In this document: positions 11,440 through 23,840 of the stretch, piece after piece
Position numbering within the stretch: the stretch's first letter is position 1
How the letters are laid out: each line of letters starts with the position of its first letter
Source: Cokeromyces recurvatus
Lineage: Eukaryota; Mucoromycota; Mucoromycetes; Mucorales; Mucoraceae
Assembly (NCBI RefSeq): GCF_025118155.1
Contig: NW_026251396.1
Span: forward strand, 310,001 to 374,000
Direction of reading: 5' to 3'
Length of the DNA: 64,000 nucleotides
The notes under the pieces: model-generated
Databases searched by the model: none
What the model saw: the letters and a program-made list of their open reading frames with translations, nothing else
Told to the model about the DNA's origin: nothing
Position numbers and translations under genes: made by a program

Positions 11440-12787
11440 CGTACTTTATAGATCTTGGATTTATGGCGGTTTAGCAATAAGGTAAATCAAATACCCTTTT
11501 GTAACTTTTTTTTTTTTTGTTATCTTTGGTTCATAACGGTCGAAATATCTTATTATAATAATAGTAATAATATTTTTTTTTCTTTAATAGATTTTGTCAA
11601 GAATTAGGATATTATAAAGAAGAAACACTAAGTACACCAATTCTTAATGAAGATGGATCTATTGATACAGTATCCATGGCATTACATAGAAGAGTCTTTT
11701 GGAGTTGTCTATGTATTGACAAGTAAGTTATAAAGAAAGAAAGAAAGACAGAAAGACAGAAAGAAAAAAAAAGTGTTTTTTTTTTCACTCAAGTTATTAT
11801 ATCCTTGAATTAACATAAATGTACGTAACAATTTAAAGATTATCTAGTGCTGGTACACATCGACCTCAATGTATAGAAAGATCAGATTGTGATGCAAATG
11901 CACCTAATATATCAGAATGTATTATATTAAGAGACCCTACCTTTCATCGAAATGTGGATGGTCAAGCCATATCAGATGATTCTCTTATGACTATAGCAAA
12001 ATATTATATGATAAGTGTAGAAAATTATGGCGAAGTAAATCGATTTATGAATAGAGCCAAATCAAGTTCAGCTTCTATTCTGTGGCCTCCTATTGCAGAA
12101 TTTAGAAATTTAGATATACAACTACGTACCTGGAAGGATAGCTTACCAGAATCTTTTCAGTTTAATTTTAAAAATTTAAAGCATCATCGACAGTATGCAA
12201 GTGCAAATTATTTGAATGTTTGGTTATCAAGTCATGCTATATGGTGCTCAAGTATGATGATCCTTCATCGTGGTAGTCTTGCATTTAGTGATGTGGTTAA
12301 ACCTACAGAGTCTATCTCAGAAGACTTGTATCGTCGAATTCAGACAAGTATTGATATGTGTCGTCTCTGTGTAGATGCTGCGATGGGTATATTTGAAGCT
12401 ATAAAAGATTTATGTGGTTACAATACTTTACCCTATATGGGTTATTCTGCCTATGTTTTCGCAACTGTACTGATGACTTCAACATTTTCAAATACACCAG
12501 AGTCATGTAAAAAGAGTAGTCGAGGATTAAAAATCTTGTACGATCTGATTGATGTAAATATACCTGCTGCTATTTTTAATACAAACAGATCATAATAGCT
12601 CTTTTTTTATTTACAAAAAAAAAATTCTTTAGGGACTTCGACCTTATTGGCCTATGTGTGAAAGATTAGCAAATGCTACAAAGGAACTTTTAATAACACA
12701 TCAAAAGCTATATCAACAAGATTCATTATCAACAACATCTTATCCTACTTTTTCATATAATATGATACCTAATAATGATACGACAAC

Positions 12788-12819
<32 letters not shown>

Positions 12820-13460
12820 CAGCAGCAGCAACAACAACAACAGCAACTAATACTACTACAAAATTAGCCTATGCAAATATAAACCTACCTGATATTCATT
12901 CAAAATCATCACCTAGTACTCATTCATCATCACCTATCACAACCTTGTCAGCTTCACCTATTCATCATCAAAGAACATTAGAGGCACCCCCTGTGTCTTC
13001 TTTACTTGGACAGACAACAACGACAACAGAACCAGCTGTTATACCTCCTTATCACCAGCAACAACAACAATACCTCTTGCCGTCTTCATCACCTTCATCT
13101 CATCAATCTAGGTTTTTTAACATGCTACGTCCTGAACAACAACAACAACAACAACAAGAGAGTTTATCAGCTTTAGCTACAAATTGGAATAGAGGAAATG
13201 AAATAGATTTTAATAGTTTAGAATTTTTATATGATACAGGTCTTTTTGGACAAGTAGTTTTTGATGTTACAAACACACCATCTCATTATCAATCCATTAT
13301 GCAGACACCTCCCCCTTATATGACAACAACTATACCGAACAGTAGTAATCAAACAGCAACACCTAGTACAACAGCATCGATCTCCCCAGTCAATTCATCT
13401 GCTTTTCAAACCCTTTTACCTTCACAATCATCTAATACATACAAATCTTTATGGAATTAA
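10405..13460 (+). CDS. Zn2Cys6 fungal-specific transcription factor
   Basis: Nuclear DNA-binding regulator. Exons: 10405-10494, 10601-10862, 10932-11103, 11177-11347, 11452-11481, 11591-11722, 11839-12553 and 12633-13460. The binuclear cluster is split by intron 1: CVHCRKKK then IKCDESRPSCTQCQ and a final C, giving spacing C-x2-C-x6-C-x6-C-x2-C-x6-C. A linker (KKRGPRKGY) and short coiled segment (LLEERLAQMERRL) follow. Next is the fungal-specific middle homology region with FPFVHRAILKKQ, RPLLYSVLAISARFSDHP, GIMSCLEYGRASGSKSWIYG, FCQELGYYKEE and RRVFWSCLCIDKLSS. The last exon is low-complexity, with Ala runs coded by GCA repeats, Gln runs and Thr/Ser-rich stretches, probably an activation region. 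Intron 4 carries an unusually long T run (about 11389-11439). The regulon cannot be told from sequence. Confidence 0.92.
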
Positions 13461-13725
13461 AAAAGAGAGAGTAATAAAAAGAAAGGGAACTATTTATTTA
13501 TTTATTTATTTATTCATTTTATAGATAAGAATTATGTTATCTTCTTATCATCTATAAATGGACTTATCTAATAATATCTTTTTTTTTTTTATTTTCTACA
13601 AGGCATTTATTACGGATAGGTCAGGAGAAAAAAAAAGATTACATTTTATTATGTATGTAAATGACTTCAATTTCATATATAAAATGTGTAGAGGAATATA
13701 TTATTATTGTTATTGTTATATTATT

Positions 13726-14314
13726 ATGAAATCGATTGATTATGTTAGCAATAAGCAATGCTTACATAATTATCAGATTAAAAAGAAAGAGACTCGAAAT
13801 AAGAGTAATAAAGCAGAGATAAATAAGAAGCAACGACATCAAGATTATTTTTATTTTTTATTCTCTATTTATTCAAACTATTCATCTTCTATTTTATTGG
13901 AAAATAAAGGAAATACAGCTAGAGACCATTTAGCGAATGAAAGAACCTATTTAGCATGGTTTAGAACCTCTTTAACTTTAATCACGTTTAGTATCGGTAT
14001 AGTAGTAGTAGTAGTAGTAAAAATGATACAAGACAGACGCTTCTATCTGTAATAACTATCTACCTCTTTTTATAGGTATGATTCAACTGTATCATAACAA
14101 TAATAGTTCCAATCAAAAGTTTATCAAAACCTTAGGTTTAATAAGTATGCTCTTTAGCATTCTCTTTTTGTATTTCGGTTATGTTCGATACTTTCATGTT
14201 CAATGGGCGTTGCAACAAGGTGCTTTTCCAGCAAGTAGAGGGATTATTGTTTTATCTTCATTTTGTATCTTATTTATCTTCATTTCTATCCTTACTATCA
14301 TGCTCTTAAATTAA
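13726..14314 (+). CDS. DUF202 domain membrane protein
   Basis: Small integral membrane protein with the DUF202 signature TARDHLANERTYLAWFRTSL followed by a first membrane helix LTLITFSIG. Exon 1 ends at 13996 and exon 2 runs 14076-14314. The splice reads through as SIGMIQLYH and gives two more hydrophobic helices, TLGLISMLFSILFLYFGYV and GIIVLSSFCILFIFISIL. DUF202 proteins include VTC1-like vacuolar/ER membrane proteins, but this gene lacks anything that points to a specific role. The start is uncertain: the frame is open from 13558, with ATGs at 13558, 13651, 13684 and 13726. I prefer the last because the upstream part is low-complexity Phe/Tyr sequence. The stop lies only 136 bp before the next gene. 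Confidence 0.8.
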
Positions 14315-14450
14315 AAATAGATATATGTATATACATATATTATATATACACATTTATATACTATACAATATACGCATAATTTTTTTTATTTTTTCATTTT
14401 TATTTTTATTTTTATATTTATATTTTTATTTTTTAAAAAATATTATAGTA

Positions 14451-15784
14451 ATGATAAATAAATCAACAGATTCCAAAGTAGAATTAACAAAGATCGATTA
14501 TAAATTAAAAAATGCTATAACTAAATTAACGTCTTTACAAGCCATTACAATAAATAAAAAGTTGACATCTCATTACAGTTATGGAATAAATAGTGATTCA
14601 TGCATTAGAGATAGATTTGACATTACCATTCAATTAAAGCCCTTTGAAGATATTCAGTGTAACTTATATATGATGATAGTTTTGAAATAAAATGTTAATC
14701 GCTTGTCATTGTAGGTCAGATCATATTTGACTCAAATAACTACGATTTTCCTCCTGATATTATTTTTAAAAAATCATTTTTTGCCACAAACACAGATTTG
14801 ATAAAGCTTTTACCTTCAAAAGACTGGAATATTGATAATGAAGATTGTCTTTATGATTGGTTTAAAAGCATTTTGAATATCATTAAAATGGTAAAATTAA
14901 ATAAATATTTGATTTACTATTTCTTTTTTTTTTTTTTTAACTTTTTTTGCATAGTATGAAAAAGATACTACTATTTTCGAGAAAAATGATAAAAGAAAGA
15001 CATGGGATTTATTCGAAAATACAAAGAGAAAGAATGATGAAGACAGTGTAGATTTAGAAGATCCTTTTAAACCCTATCCTATTTTCAACAAAAACAGTAG
15101 TCCAATTTTACAGCAAAAGAAGAGAATAAAGCAATCTAACTCTGACAATGATTTCAAGCTATTTGATTTGACTGCTTCATCCAAAAATAAGCCTCAAATA
15201 ACAAAAGAAGAATTAGAAAAACAAATACTATGGAGAAAAGAGTTTATGACTTCATGGATCAAGATGTACAAAAAGTAGGAAGAATTTTTTTTTTTAACAA
15301 AAAAAGCTCAGTACTTACATATATAACAAATCTAGTCATATAGTGCAATATGATGCTAGAAACTGTGAATCATTTGCATTGTACCTTAATTTTAATATTC
15401 CAGAAAGTAATAACGATAGTTGGGAACAATATAAGAAACAAAAACAAAAAAGCCTTGAAAATTTTGATGCTATAAATAAGATACCCAAAGCAAAACCAAA
15501 TGCTCCTATGCTTATTAACTGTAATAAGTAGTATAAATATCCTTTGCTTATGATTTTTAATTTACTTATTTATTTTTATAGTCAAGTTAAATTCTTCGGA
15601 TAGTATTTTAGAAATCCAGTTAATATCAGTCATGAATACAAAGGAGATAGGCTCTTCAGAACCTGATTTAATAACTATTGATTTTAAAACTGATACTTCA
15701 AAAAGTATATCAAGCCAGATTGATTATATTAAATCTATTATTCGTAAGGCTGCTATTAGGTTCCATTTGTTTCAAGAAGAATAG
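14451..15784 (+). CDS. BRISC/BRCA1-A complex subunit BRCC45-like (BRE/BABAM2 family)
   Basis: In animals BRE/BABAM2 is a UEV-domain scaffold of the BRISC and BRCA1-A deubiquitinase complexes, which cut K63-linked ubiquitin. Five exons: 14451-14658, 14715-14890, 14955-15274, 15336-15520 and 15592-15784. After splicing, the N-terminal UEV-like region reads DRFDITIQLKPFEDIQCQ then IIFDSNNYDFPPDIIF, close to the family's pattern of a beta strand followed by PELPPDFIF. DWNIDNEDCLYDWFKSIL aligns with the following helix. A Lys/Asn-rich linker follows, then HIVQYDARNCESFALYLNFN, like the second UEV. Total is about 360 residues, near the family size. The assignment rests on the FPPDIIF region and order of elements; a divergent UEV/RWD-type protein is the alternative. 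Confidence 0.68.
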
Positions 15785-16311
15785 TCATTCCCATCCCTCC
15801 CTTTTTTTTTTCCCTATATTAAAAGGCAAAGAAAATGAAGAAGATAGAGTACCCTATCTGTATAGCAGTTTGTTGTAGACCTTTATTTATTATTAAATTT
15901 CGGAAATAAACAAAAGAATATAGATATATATAAGAGTCTTTGGTCGTATCATGTATATTAGACACCGGGTATATATAAAATTACAAGAACAAAGCATTAT
16001 AGAGTATTGAGGCATATTATATTTTTACTGATATTATTCATAATAAAAAAAAGTTACGAGAACTAATTTAACAATCAGTAACTTTGATTTATTACCAAAG
16101 TTTTGAGTTAAAGTCTATAATCGTTTCCAATTCTCAAAGCATAGAATACTAACATCTATATCCATTTTAAGTATTCTACATTTTCCTTTAGCAAACATAT
16201 TGATTACAACTGTTATTAACAAGATTAATTTAATATAAATCCAAGCTTAATAACAACTTTGTAAAGATAGCGTATTAAATGTCAATAGTTGGTTAGGGAA
16301 AAGTATATCGA

Positions 16312-16354
<43 letters not shown>

Positions 16355-17169
16355 TTTCTAGCATTGCTTGTCAATAGCTACAGTAACATCAATATTACAC
16401 AAGTTCATAAATAATACAAAACTAGACCAACGTTCATTATTTTTTTTAACTAACTACAAGTTAGATAAGTTAAGCGGTTGGATTTATTGTGATAAATAAT
16501 CTATTTTAGCTAATGAAAAAAGGTATAAATTTCATCTATAACCATATTACTACCCATATGTTATCTTCCACAAAATCATACCAATATAAACGATTATGGT
16601 ACTAAACATTTACCGAATCAATTCTTTGCATACATTTATATTTTTATTCTTTTTTAGTGCAAGCTCGACTGTGAGAAACTATATAAAGTGAAACTGATAA
16701 ATATTTTCGCTTATTTCTAGAAACTGGTCGCACGTACACACACACACACATACACACACACAAAAAGATCGTTCAAAATTAAATTTTGATTGCACTAAAA
16801 AATGATAAAGGTCGCTTTTTTCATAAAACCAAAAGTCGCAATTTTATAAAACAAAGATTGTAGAAAATTAAATGCTGGACGTACTTTTATAGATACTGGT
16901 CGTACGTTTATAAATCCTGATGATACTTTTTTGAAAGAAAAAAAAAGTTGCACTTTATGCTTGCTTGGTGAAAATCAACAATGGTCCAGGAACAGCATCT
17001 GAATGTCAAGTTCAAGGGATCAGCTAAGTTGTTATTATTATATGATGGTCTTAACATGTACAGTACAGTATAAAGACTTTATAGGCTTCTTGGTGTTCCT
17101 TTAAAAATACTAGATCAAACATATTTAAAAATAGCAAATATCTTCAGCCTCATTGCCATATTAATATTT
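15785..17169. other. AT-rich intergenic region with GGTCG-type motif array
   Basis: No gene seen. It contains a T run at about 16314-16353 and a (CA)n stretch at 16735-16762. At about 16724-16930 there are several degenerate copies of an ActGGTCGYACGT/aGGTCGC-TTTT motif, each followed by T-rich sequence. They sit just upstream of the Tc1-like relics and look like subterminal repeats of a DNA transposon. Confidence 0.45.
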
Positions 17170-17822
17170 CCTATTGGTAAAAGTAGATTTAATATAATAT
17201 TATTGTATCCATAATTATACAAAATACTAACTTAGCAAATGGCTTCTGGTAGCTATATAAGACTTCAAAAAAAAAAAAAAAAAAGCCTACACCTCCCAAA
17301 AAATAAAGAAAGACCAACAAAGTCAAAGGGGTAAAAAGAGCTGCTGATGAACATGATGAGCAAGGACAAGAGCAAGATCAAGACAATCAAGTAGTAGATC
17401 CAGAAGAAGAAGATCCCATTACTGGTAGAAAAGTCTCCAAGGGTACTACCACACTTCACTTTATAAAGTTTATTAACGAACTGCTGGATGTTATGGATAA
17501 AGATGAAAAAGTTCCAAAATTCATACCTGGTCTTCGACACTATCGGCACATATAAATATGATCCGTTGTACCGCAACATAGAACAAAAAAGTTGTCATGT
17601 GTGCCTTCTTTCTGCTTCCTCACCCGAGCTTAATGCAATTGAACAATTCTGGGGGGGTGATGTCAAAGGGAAAATGAAGTGATCACACATAAATCTGTCC
17701 AAAGAAAACTTATCAAGTATAATAAAAGATGCCAGCAATGCAGTACCAGCTAGCAACTTGTACAATTTCTGTGTTTATTCAAAATGTATGATAAACAATT
17801 GCTATATTAAAAGACCAATGTA
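17170..17822 (+). pseudogene. Relic of Tc1/mariner (IS630)-type DDE transposase, C-terminal half
   Basis: Fragments in different frames follow the order of a Tc1-IS630 type transposase. They are a Lys-rich linker with an acidic stretch (AADEHDEQGQEQDQDNQ), SKGTTTLHFIKFINELLDVMD, and, after a frameshift at the A-run near 17510, SYLVFDTIGTYKYDPLYRN at the second catalytic Asp. Then come SPELNAIEQFW with the catalytic Glu and KENLSSIIKDASNAV near the end. A TGA near 17681 interrupts the 3' part and an A-run near 17265-17284 breaks the 5' part. It is dead and shares its superfamily with the relic that follows directly at 17.86 kb. Confidence 0.72.
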
Positions 17823-17859
17823 ATTTATTTATTTTTAAATAAAGTTATAGTTATCAACT

Positions 17860-18596
17860 TGTTGCACTCTATATTAGAATACTTGAAAACTACAACCTCC
17901 AGTAAATCTTGTCTGACTTGCCCAATGTTGGTAGAAAAGCCAGAAGTTGAAGATATCCGTATGAAAGAGGCAAGCACAAAGCGGGACTATATGCGTTATA
18001 CTGTTCAGAATAAAGCTAGATTTTTCGGTCTGAAGATTGAAAAGTGCATGAGTGTATCAGCTACAACGAAGTAGTTGGGCATTCACATTCGAACAGCACA
18101 GAGATGGGTTAAACAGTATAGTATGTGCCCTGATACTATTTTTGACAGCTGTAACAGAGTAGGTCGCAAGTGTGTACTCTAACCGAAGAACATAAAAAGA
18201 CTGTTATCAATTTCATTGATGCTTCTGTTGTTGAAGTGACCAAGCATTTATTGAAATGGTTCAACGATCTTAAAATTTCGCGCAGTACTGTTTATAAATT
18301 TATAAGAAGTGAATGTAACTTTTCATTGAAAAAAGCAGATTTCCATTCTATCGAAAGAAACGGTCCATCAGAGATTGAGGAGCGGTGCAATTGGGTTTGT
18401 CAATGGGAAAATATAGACATAAACTTCCTGGCCAACTGCGTGTTTCTTGACGAGTCTGCTTTTGATTTAAACATGAAACGCTCAGGAGCCTAGTCCAAAA
18501 AAAAAGGTACTCGTGCTATTATTATTAGATCTACTACGAGAGCAAACACAATATCTATCTTGGGTGCGATCTCTGCCTCAGGTTTGAGAACAGTTG

Positions 18597-18627
<31 letters not shown>

Positions 18628-19025
18628 CAAGACATGCTAAAAAGAGAAAGGCTGATGGATACATAAGCTCAGGAGCTATTACATGTTACTATATTAGTTT
18701 CTTAAAAATGACTCTTGATGAAATGGATAAACATCCACATATGAAAGGTTACTATATTGTGATGGATAATGCATCAATTCACACTCACAAAAACATAAAG
18801 AGATATATTGAGTATCGAGGATATAAATGTGTATATCTTCCTACCTACTCTCCTGAGCTTAACCCAATAGAATAATTCTGGGCAATAGCAAAGAGTAAGG
18901 TTAGGCGTCATAGATTTTTACAGGATGACACTTTATCAAAAAGAATTGCGGAAGCCTGCAAAAATGTGGAGAAAAGTCACTTCAGAGGTTTCGTTTCACA
19001 TTCTTACAAGTGTTGGGATAAATGC
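17860..19025 (+). pseudogene. Second Tc1/IS630-type DDE transposase relic, nearly full length
   Basis: An N-terminal HTH region (IHIRTAQRWVKQYSM, ISRSTVYKFIRSE) is followed by the first catalytic Asp in NCVFLDESAFDLNMKRS, RANTISILGAISASGLRT, the second Asp in YYIVMDNASIHTHKNI, and CVYLPTYSPELNPIE with the third acidic residue. It ends at a plausible family C-terminus (KSHFRGFVSHSYKCWDKC, stop near 19025). Lesions are stops at about 18072 and 18491 (the second where the family has Trp), a TAA at about 18872 where Gln is expected, and A-run frameshifts near 18496 and 18601-18626. Terminal inverted repeats were not found. It starts just after the preceding relic, so the two may be one compound insertion. 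Confidence 0.78.
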
Positions 19026-19298
19026 TGAAACAAAGAACTCATGTAATGGCACAAATGACTTAAATCACAATGCACAGATAAGAATCAGGTAAGAAATATT
19101 AGATCAAATATATATACATATATATATTTATATTTGCAATGATGATGATTTTTTATTAATAAGACAGCACAATGTGAAGTGAAACTGCATAGACAGTTTG
19201 TTAAGATAACAAGGAGTTATTATCAATATATATATTTATTATAGTTAGGTTACTTTGGCGGGTAGAGATAGGGTAATCATATTTGAACGGGATATAAA

Positions 19299-21435
19299 TT
19301 AATCGTGCATTGGGCTGCTGGGCATGCTCATAGGACCATGCCCTGCTACAATACTTGTATGCTTTCTTTCATTTAAGCAAATTATCATTGGATTTACAAT
19401 TCTGCAAAGTTTTTGTGGCTTCTTGTCCTTTGATCGTAAAATCGGTTTATATTCTTGTTTGAGCTCCTTCAGCACTAATAAAGTTTCCTCGCAAGCAATC
19501 TATATTCTCAATACTGTGAGTTAATACATTCTTTCTCTATTTAAATCGTGCCCTTAGGTCATCCAACTTACAGCAAGTGTTTTAAAGAAGCAGATAAACG
19601 GAAGAACTGTAATATCTTTTTCAGAAAAACTGATAGGTACATTCACCCTCTGCTCTTTGGTCATGATATAGATTCCGGGTGCCTGTGTTGACATTGACCA
19701 ATGTCTGATGGAATTGCCTATGCAAAGTAAGAATACAGTTATTCACATCAAATGCACTTAAACATAGTATTGCACGAGTCACTTACCATGGGCATGCAGG
19801 AAATGGATCTTCAATTTTGTGAAAGTGTTGAATGAGGCTTTGTCGTATAACTGCGCCACTGTTCGTATCATTGCCAACATACCACACATGGCTTTATAAT
19901 GGTCAAAACTTATTTTACCAGTCTCATTTGAGCCATATCCAGACGACACTTCGGTCAAAAGGATTTCAATTGCAGAGAGATCATTGACTATGAGCGTTCC
20001 ATCAGCATTATACTTATATCGGCCGTCATTCATTCCTTTCTGTTTTAGTTGTATGGTCATGGCATTGAGTCCAATTTCTCCTGGAAAGAAGGTAACGTTG
20101 TGGTTCACATTGCGTAAATATTTGGTAGTGGTTATCATACACCTGTCAAATAGATAAGATCGGTAGCAAGATTCAGATTTTCGAAGTACTTCGAGGCCAC
20201 AATCGTCAAATATATAGTCATTTCTAAAAAAAAAAAAGGATTGCAATTAAGTATGTCTTCAGGTCTTTACTACTTTCATTTACAAAGTGCGACAAATATC
20301 GACAATCAGTTTTTTTTTTCTGCAATGAGGATTGGATCATCAAGCATAACACAGCTCAATAGGTCAATACAGCTTTGCATTTTAGTATTAGATTCCTATA
20401 ATACTAGTAGAGTTAGATTTTCTTATTCCTAACTCCATTGCTGATAACTACATACCGCATCGAATATAGCGATGGACATCTCAGCAAGACATGGGCTTAT
20501 ATCCTGCATCGTGACTAACGGTATTTTTTGGTTTAGCTTGTCATATAGAACAGGAGGTAGACAGCTTCTCCATCGTACTAGCTTCCCGCACCAAATCACG
20601 TTATGCCTTTCAGAGCTAAATATAATAAAAAGTAAGAACACGTAATTGTTGCCAAATAGTACTCTTTTTACCTCAGTTGCATTAAATATTCCTTATTTTC
20701 CTGGTCGTCAAGGAATTGCTTCCATTCTTCCCAAATACTGTCCTTTTTATAATCACAGTTGTCGTAATTGTCATGGTCATTGTCATCGCCTTGTTCACTG
20801 GTTTGATTGTCATCAACCATGGTAAACACCTTCCTTTTACTTGCCCTAGTACGGCGGCTTGGACCTTCTTCACAATTGTTACCATCTATAGGCCGTTTTC
20901 TAGCATTTTCTTTTTCTTCTTCATTGGCCACTTGTTCAGCCATAGCGCTTTTTAATCGAGTCTACAGGTTCATTGTATGGTATAAAAGTGAGTATACGCG
21001 TTCAATTGCACGAAGTGCAGGAATGCGTAGCATTCATATTACCTTTTGAACACCATATTTCAGCGTTTCTTGAGCCATTTGGTCGGCATAGCTGACAAAA
21101 AATGTATTAAATTTTTTTTTCCTCTGAAATCTATAAAGACTGGTTAACGACAGTAAAAATAATAATCATAATGAACTGAAAAAATAAAGTATATTGACCT
21201 GCAAACTGGATGCCATCGTACTTGCCATTGTCTCAGCGATTGTGCCTGCTATCACATGATTTTTGATTATCGTCGCGTCATTAATGAGCCTATTGGATGC
21301 GCTACGTCTGGTGAGTGCAGGGTCCTGAGTAATTAACTTGGATAAATAATTTGTGATGGTCCAATTGCATGGTTCAGAGGTCCAAAAATCTATACAAATG
21401 GTAAATAAAAATAAAAATAAAACGCATGCAATCAA
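19299..21435 (-). CDS. Uncharacterised multi-exon gene, possible PD-(D/E)XK-like nuclease fold, perhaps decayed
   Basis: I do not recognise a named function. Coding segments with plausible splices run DFWTSEPCNWTITNYLSKLI (near 21385), SYADQMAQETLKYGVQK, an acidic Lys/Arg-rich linker (KRPIDGNNCEEGPSRRTRAS), and WCGKLVRWRSCLPPVLYDKL. They continue with NDYIFDDCGLEVLRKSESCY, HWSMSTQAPGIYIMTKEQR and the C-terminus MSMPSSPMHD with stop at 19299. In the exon 20246-19779 the order NADGTL, then EILLTEVSSGYG, then KISFDHYK resembles the ADG...E-x-S/K...K pattern of restriction-endonuclease-like folds; this is inference. The piece before NDYIFDD has a stop after YQQWS that I could not splice away, and no start exon is visible. 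The gene may therefore be broken or truncated by the neighbouring tnp2 element, whose stop is only about 50 bp upstream. Confidence 0.55.
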
Positions 21436-21441
21436 ATATTT

Positions 21442-23797
21442 CTAAAGAAGTATGTCCATTGTATCTTGGTTTTCATAATTGAAATCATGACCATCTGGGA
21501 GTAAAAGCTGTAAAATATTCATTATAACCGAATTGTACTTGATTTCAGCAGGCATCACATTGAAATAGTCAGGCATGTGAACTTGCTGAATGTATTTCTC
21601 TATATATGTGAATTCAAACCCTTCTTTGAAATTCGTTGAAATTCCTTTAATATCTCCATTAGCTCTCTCAAAACTGAACAACCAGGTTGAATACATAGGG
21701 CCAAAGTCACGAATGGTTTGACACAAATGTAAATGCATGTGTATATTGGAAGTAATAAAATTTGCACCATATAACTTTATATTTGATTTCACAAATTCCA
21801 CAAGAAGATTATGAGCAATATTGATTTCATTACCGGTAACCGAAGGAGAAGCTAATATCTGGTTTGCTCTTACAAATCGTAGCCAATTGATCATATGTTC
21901 ACCTGCTATTCTTCCTTTTAAAAGCAACAACGAGTATACCACTGTCCAGGAACGGAATTCATCACCTTTCAAACTTGAAAAATTAGCAGAGATTTTAGCA
22001 CTTAATGTAGAGAATTGTGGAGGAACGATGAGTTTTTTTGTCTGTTGTGCCATTTTGGTAAGATCTTTACTGGTTAAGAAGTTTTCTGTGAAATTTAAAT
22101 TTTTTTTTTGGTGGATTTCCAATAATTGATCATTTTCTTTGCTGTCCCAAGATAAAGGTTACGTAATCCATCAACAGTAGTACAATGAACAAGATCCAAG
22201 TAATGCAGCCTATGTAGTTCACTCCATCTTACTCCATAGTTGTTTTCAATTGCTTTACGTTCTGCAGTTGTTTTAGCGTCCCTTTATTTCACTGCTTGTT
22301 CATAATTTGATTGTTTATTTCTAGGTGTCCATGGTTCACAATCAACATTATCGAAACGACCTAGATTTGGTTGTCCTTCTTGTCCAGGAAACTTATTGGC
22401 ACATTTGTGACATGAAAGATAGGAATTAAATGCAGTAAATCCACAAGTCTTCTTCAAAGCAGGTATGTCACAATTAATAGTACTCAAGGCACAACGAATA
22501 GTTCTTCCTTCAGGAGCATTAAAAATGGATATAACGATACAATCATAAAGTTCCAACAATTCATCTACCATTGGACGTAGGAAATGGTTTATATTTGATA
22601 AAGAGGGTTCAGAGGGTCCAGGAATTAAACCGACAAGAATCATGTTGTACTTTTTGAATCGTTCGTTCCTAGGAAGGTTGTTTATAATTAAGTAAATAGC
22701 CCCAACCCGATAATTCATGGTCTTTGTTGGTGTGAACCAGTCGATATTCAAGCTTAACATGAGGGAACCATCTTTTTGAATGAATGGTGCATTTTCTCCA
22801 TCTTTTTTGAATTGTTGAAGGTATTCACCATCAAAAAAATCAAACATCATTCCTTTAATAGTGCTTCTCTTTCGCCATTCATTTATTTTTTCTTCCAACT
22901 TTGGACGCATAGAGAATTTTTTTAGAGTTGCCTTAATTGAATTATAAGCATAGCGCTTAATTGGTTTAATGATGTTGTTGGAATCTTTTATTATTAATGG
23001 AGCATGACAACTTATTTCAGAGTATTATATAGTTTGAACACCATATTAGAACAATAGGACACCAATCCATTCATAACATCTTCATAATCATAAATGTAGT
23101 TACATTCTGGGCATACGACATATTTTTTAAGTCCTAATAATATTATAAATAATATATAAACAAAGCATTTTATCAATTTAATATATTGATAATTACCTTT
23201 AACAACAAAACCAGCGTTAATTCTAGCTTTTACAGTGCTAAGCTTTGAAGGAAGAGTATAACTTGATTGAAATAAGAAAAAAACGGCGTTCATAAACTTT
23301 AATAAAATTTTGGTAGACAATATAGATAAGCCAGCAATATTTTGGAAGAAATTAATAAAAAGCATAATAAATGCAGGTAAAACACCGATTATGCTTATAT
23401 TAAAAAGCTGATTAAAGGCGTCCGCGGATGGTATGTTCGATTCTTTTGTATCAAAAAAAAAAAAATTAAATAAGACAACTTTGTAGAAAGTATTACATTT
23501 AGACCTCAAAAGATAGTTTTCAATGGATCAGAAAAAGTTGATAAAGCATTCTTATATAGATAACTAACAAGTATCTCGTTTAGAATAAAGAAGTACTGTA
23601 AATTGATACTTACAGTGCTGTAATAGTAATTAAACTGCGGTCTACTTTGAACTTCATTGCTAAGAGAAGCCTAAGGCAAGACCGATAGAGACATCAAATA
23701 TCAAAATATAATTATATATGCCTTTCACCATCATCCGGATTCAACGTTAAGTTTTTAAAAAATATAATATTGAATAATACATATGATAATAAAATAG

Positions 23798-23840
<43 letters not shown>

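Noticed and set aside
12786..12835. GCA/ACA repeats in the Zn2Cys6 gene as a CRISPR-like or tandem array
   Set aside because: They are trinucleotide repeats in frame, coding Ala and Thr runs of a low-complexity region.
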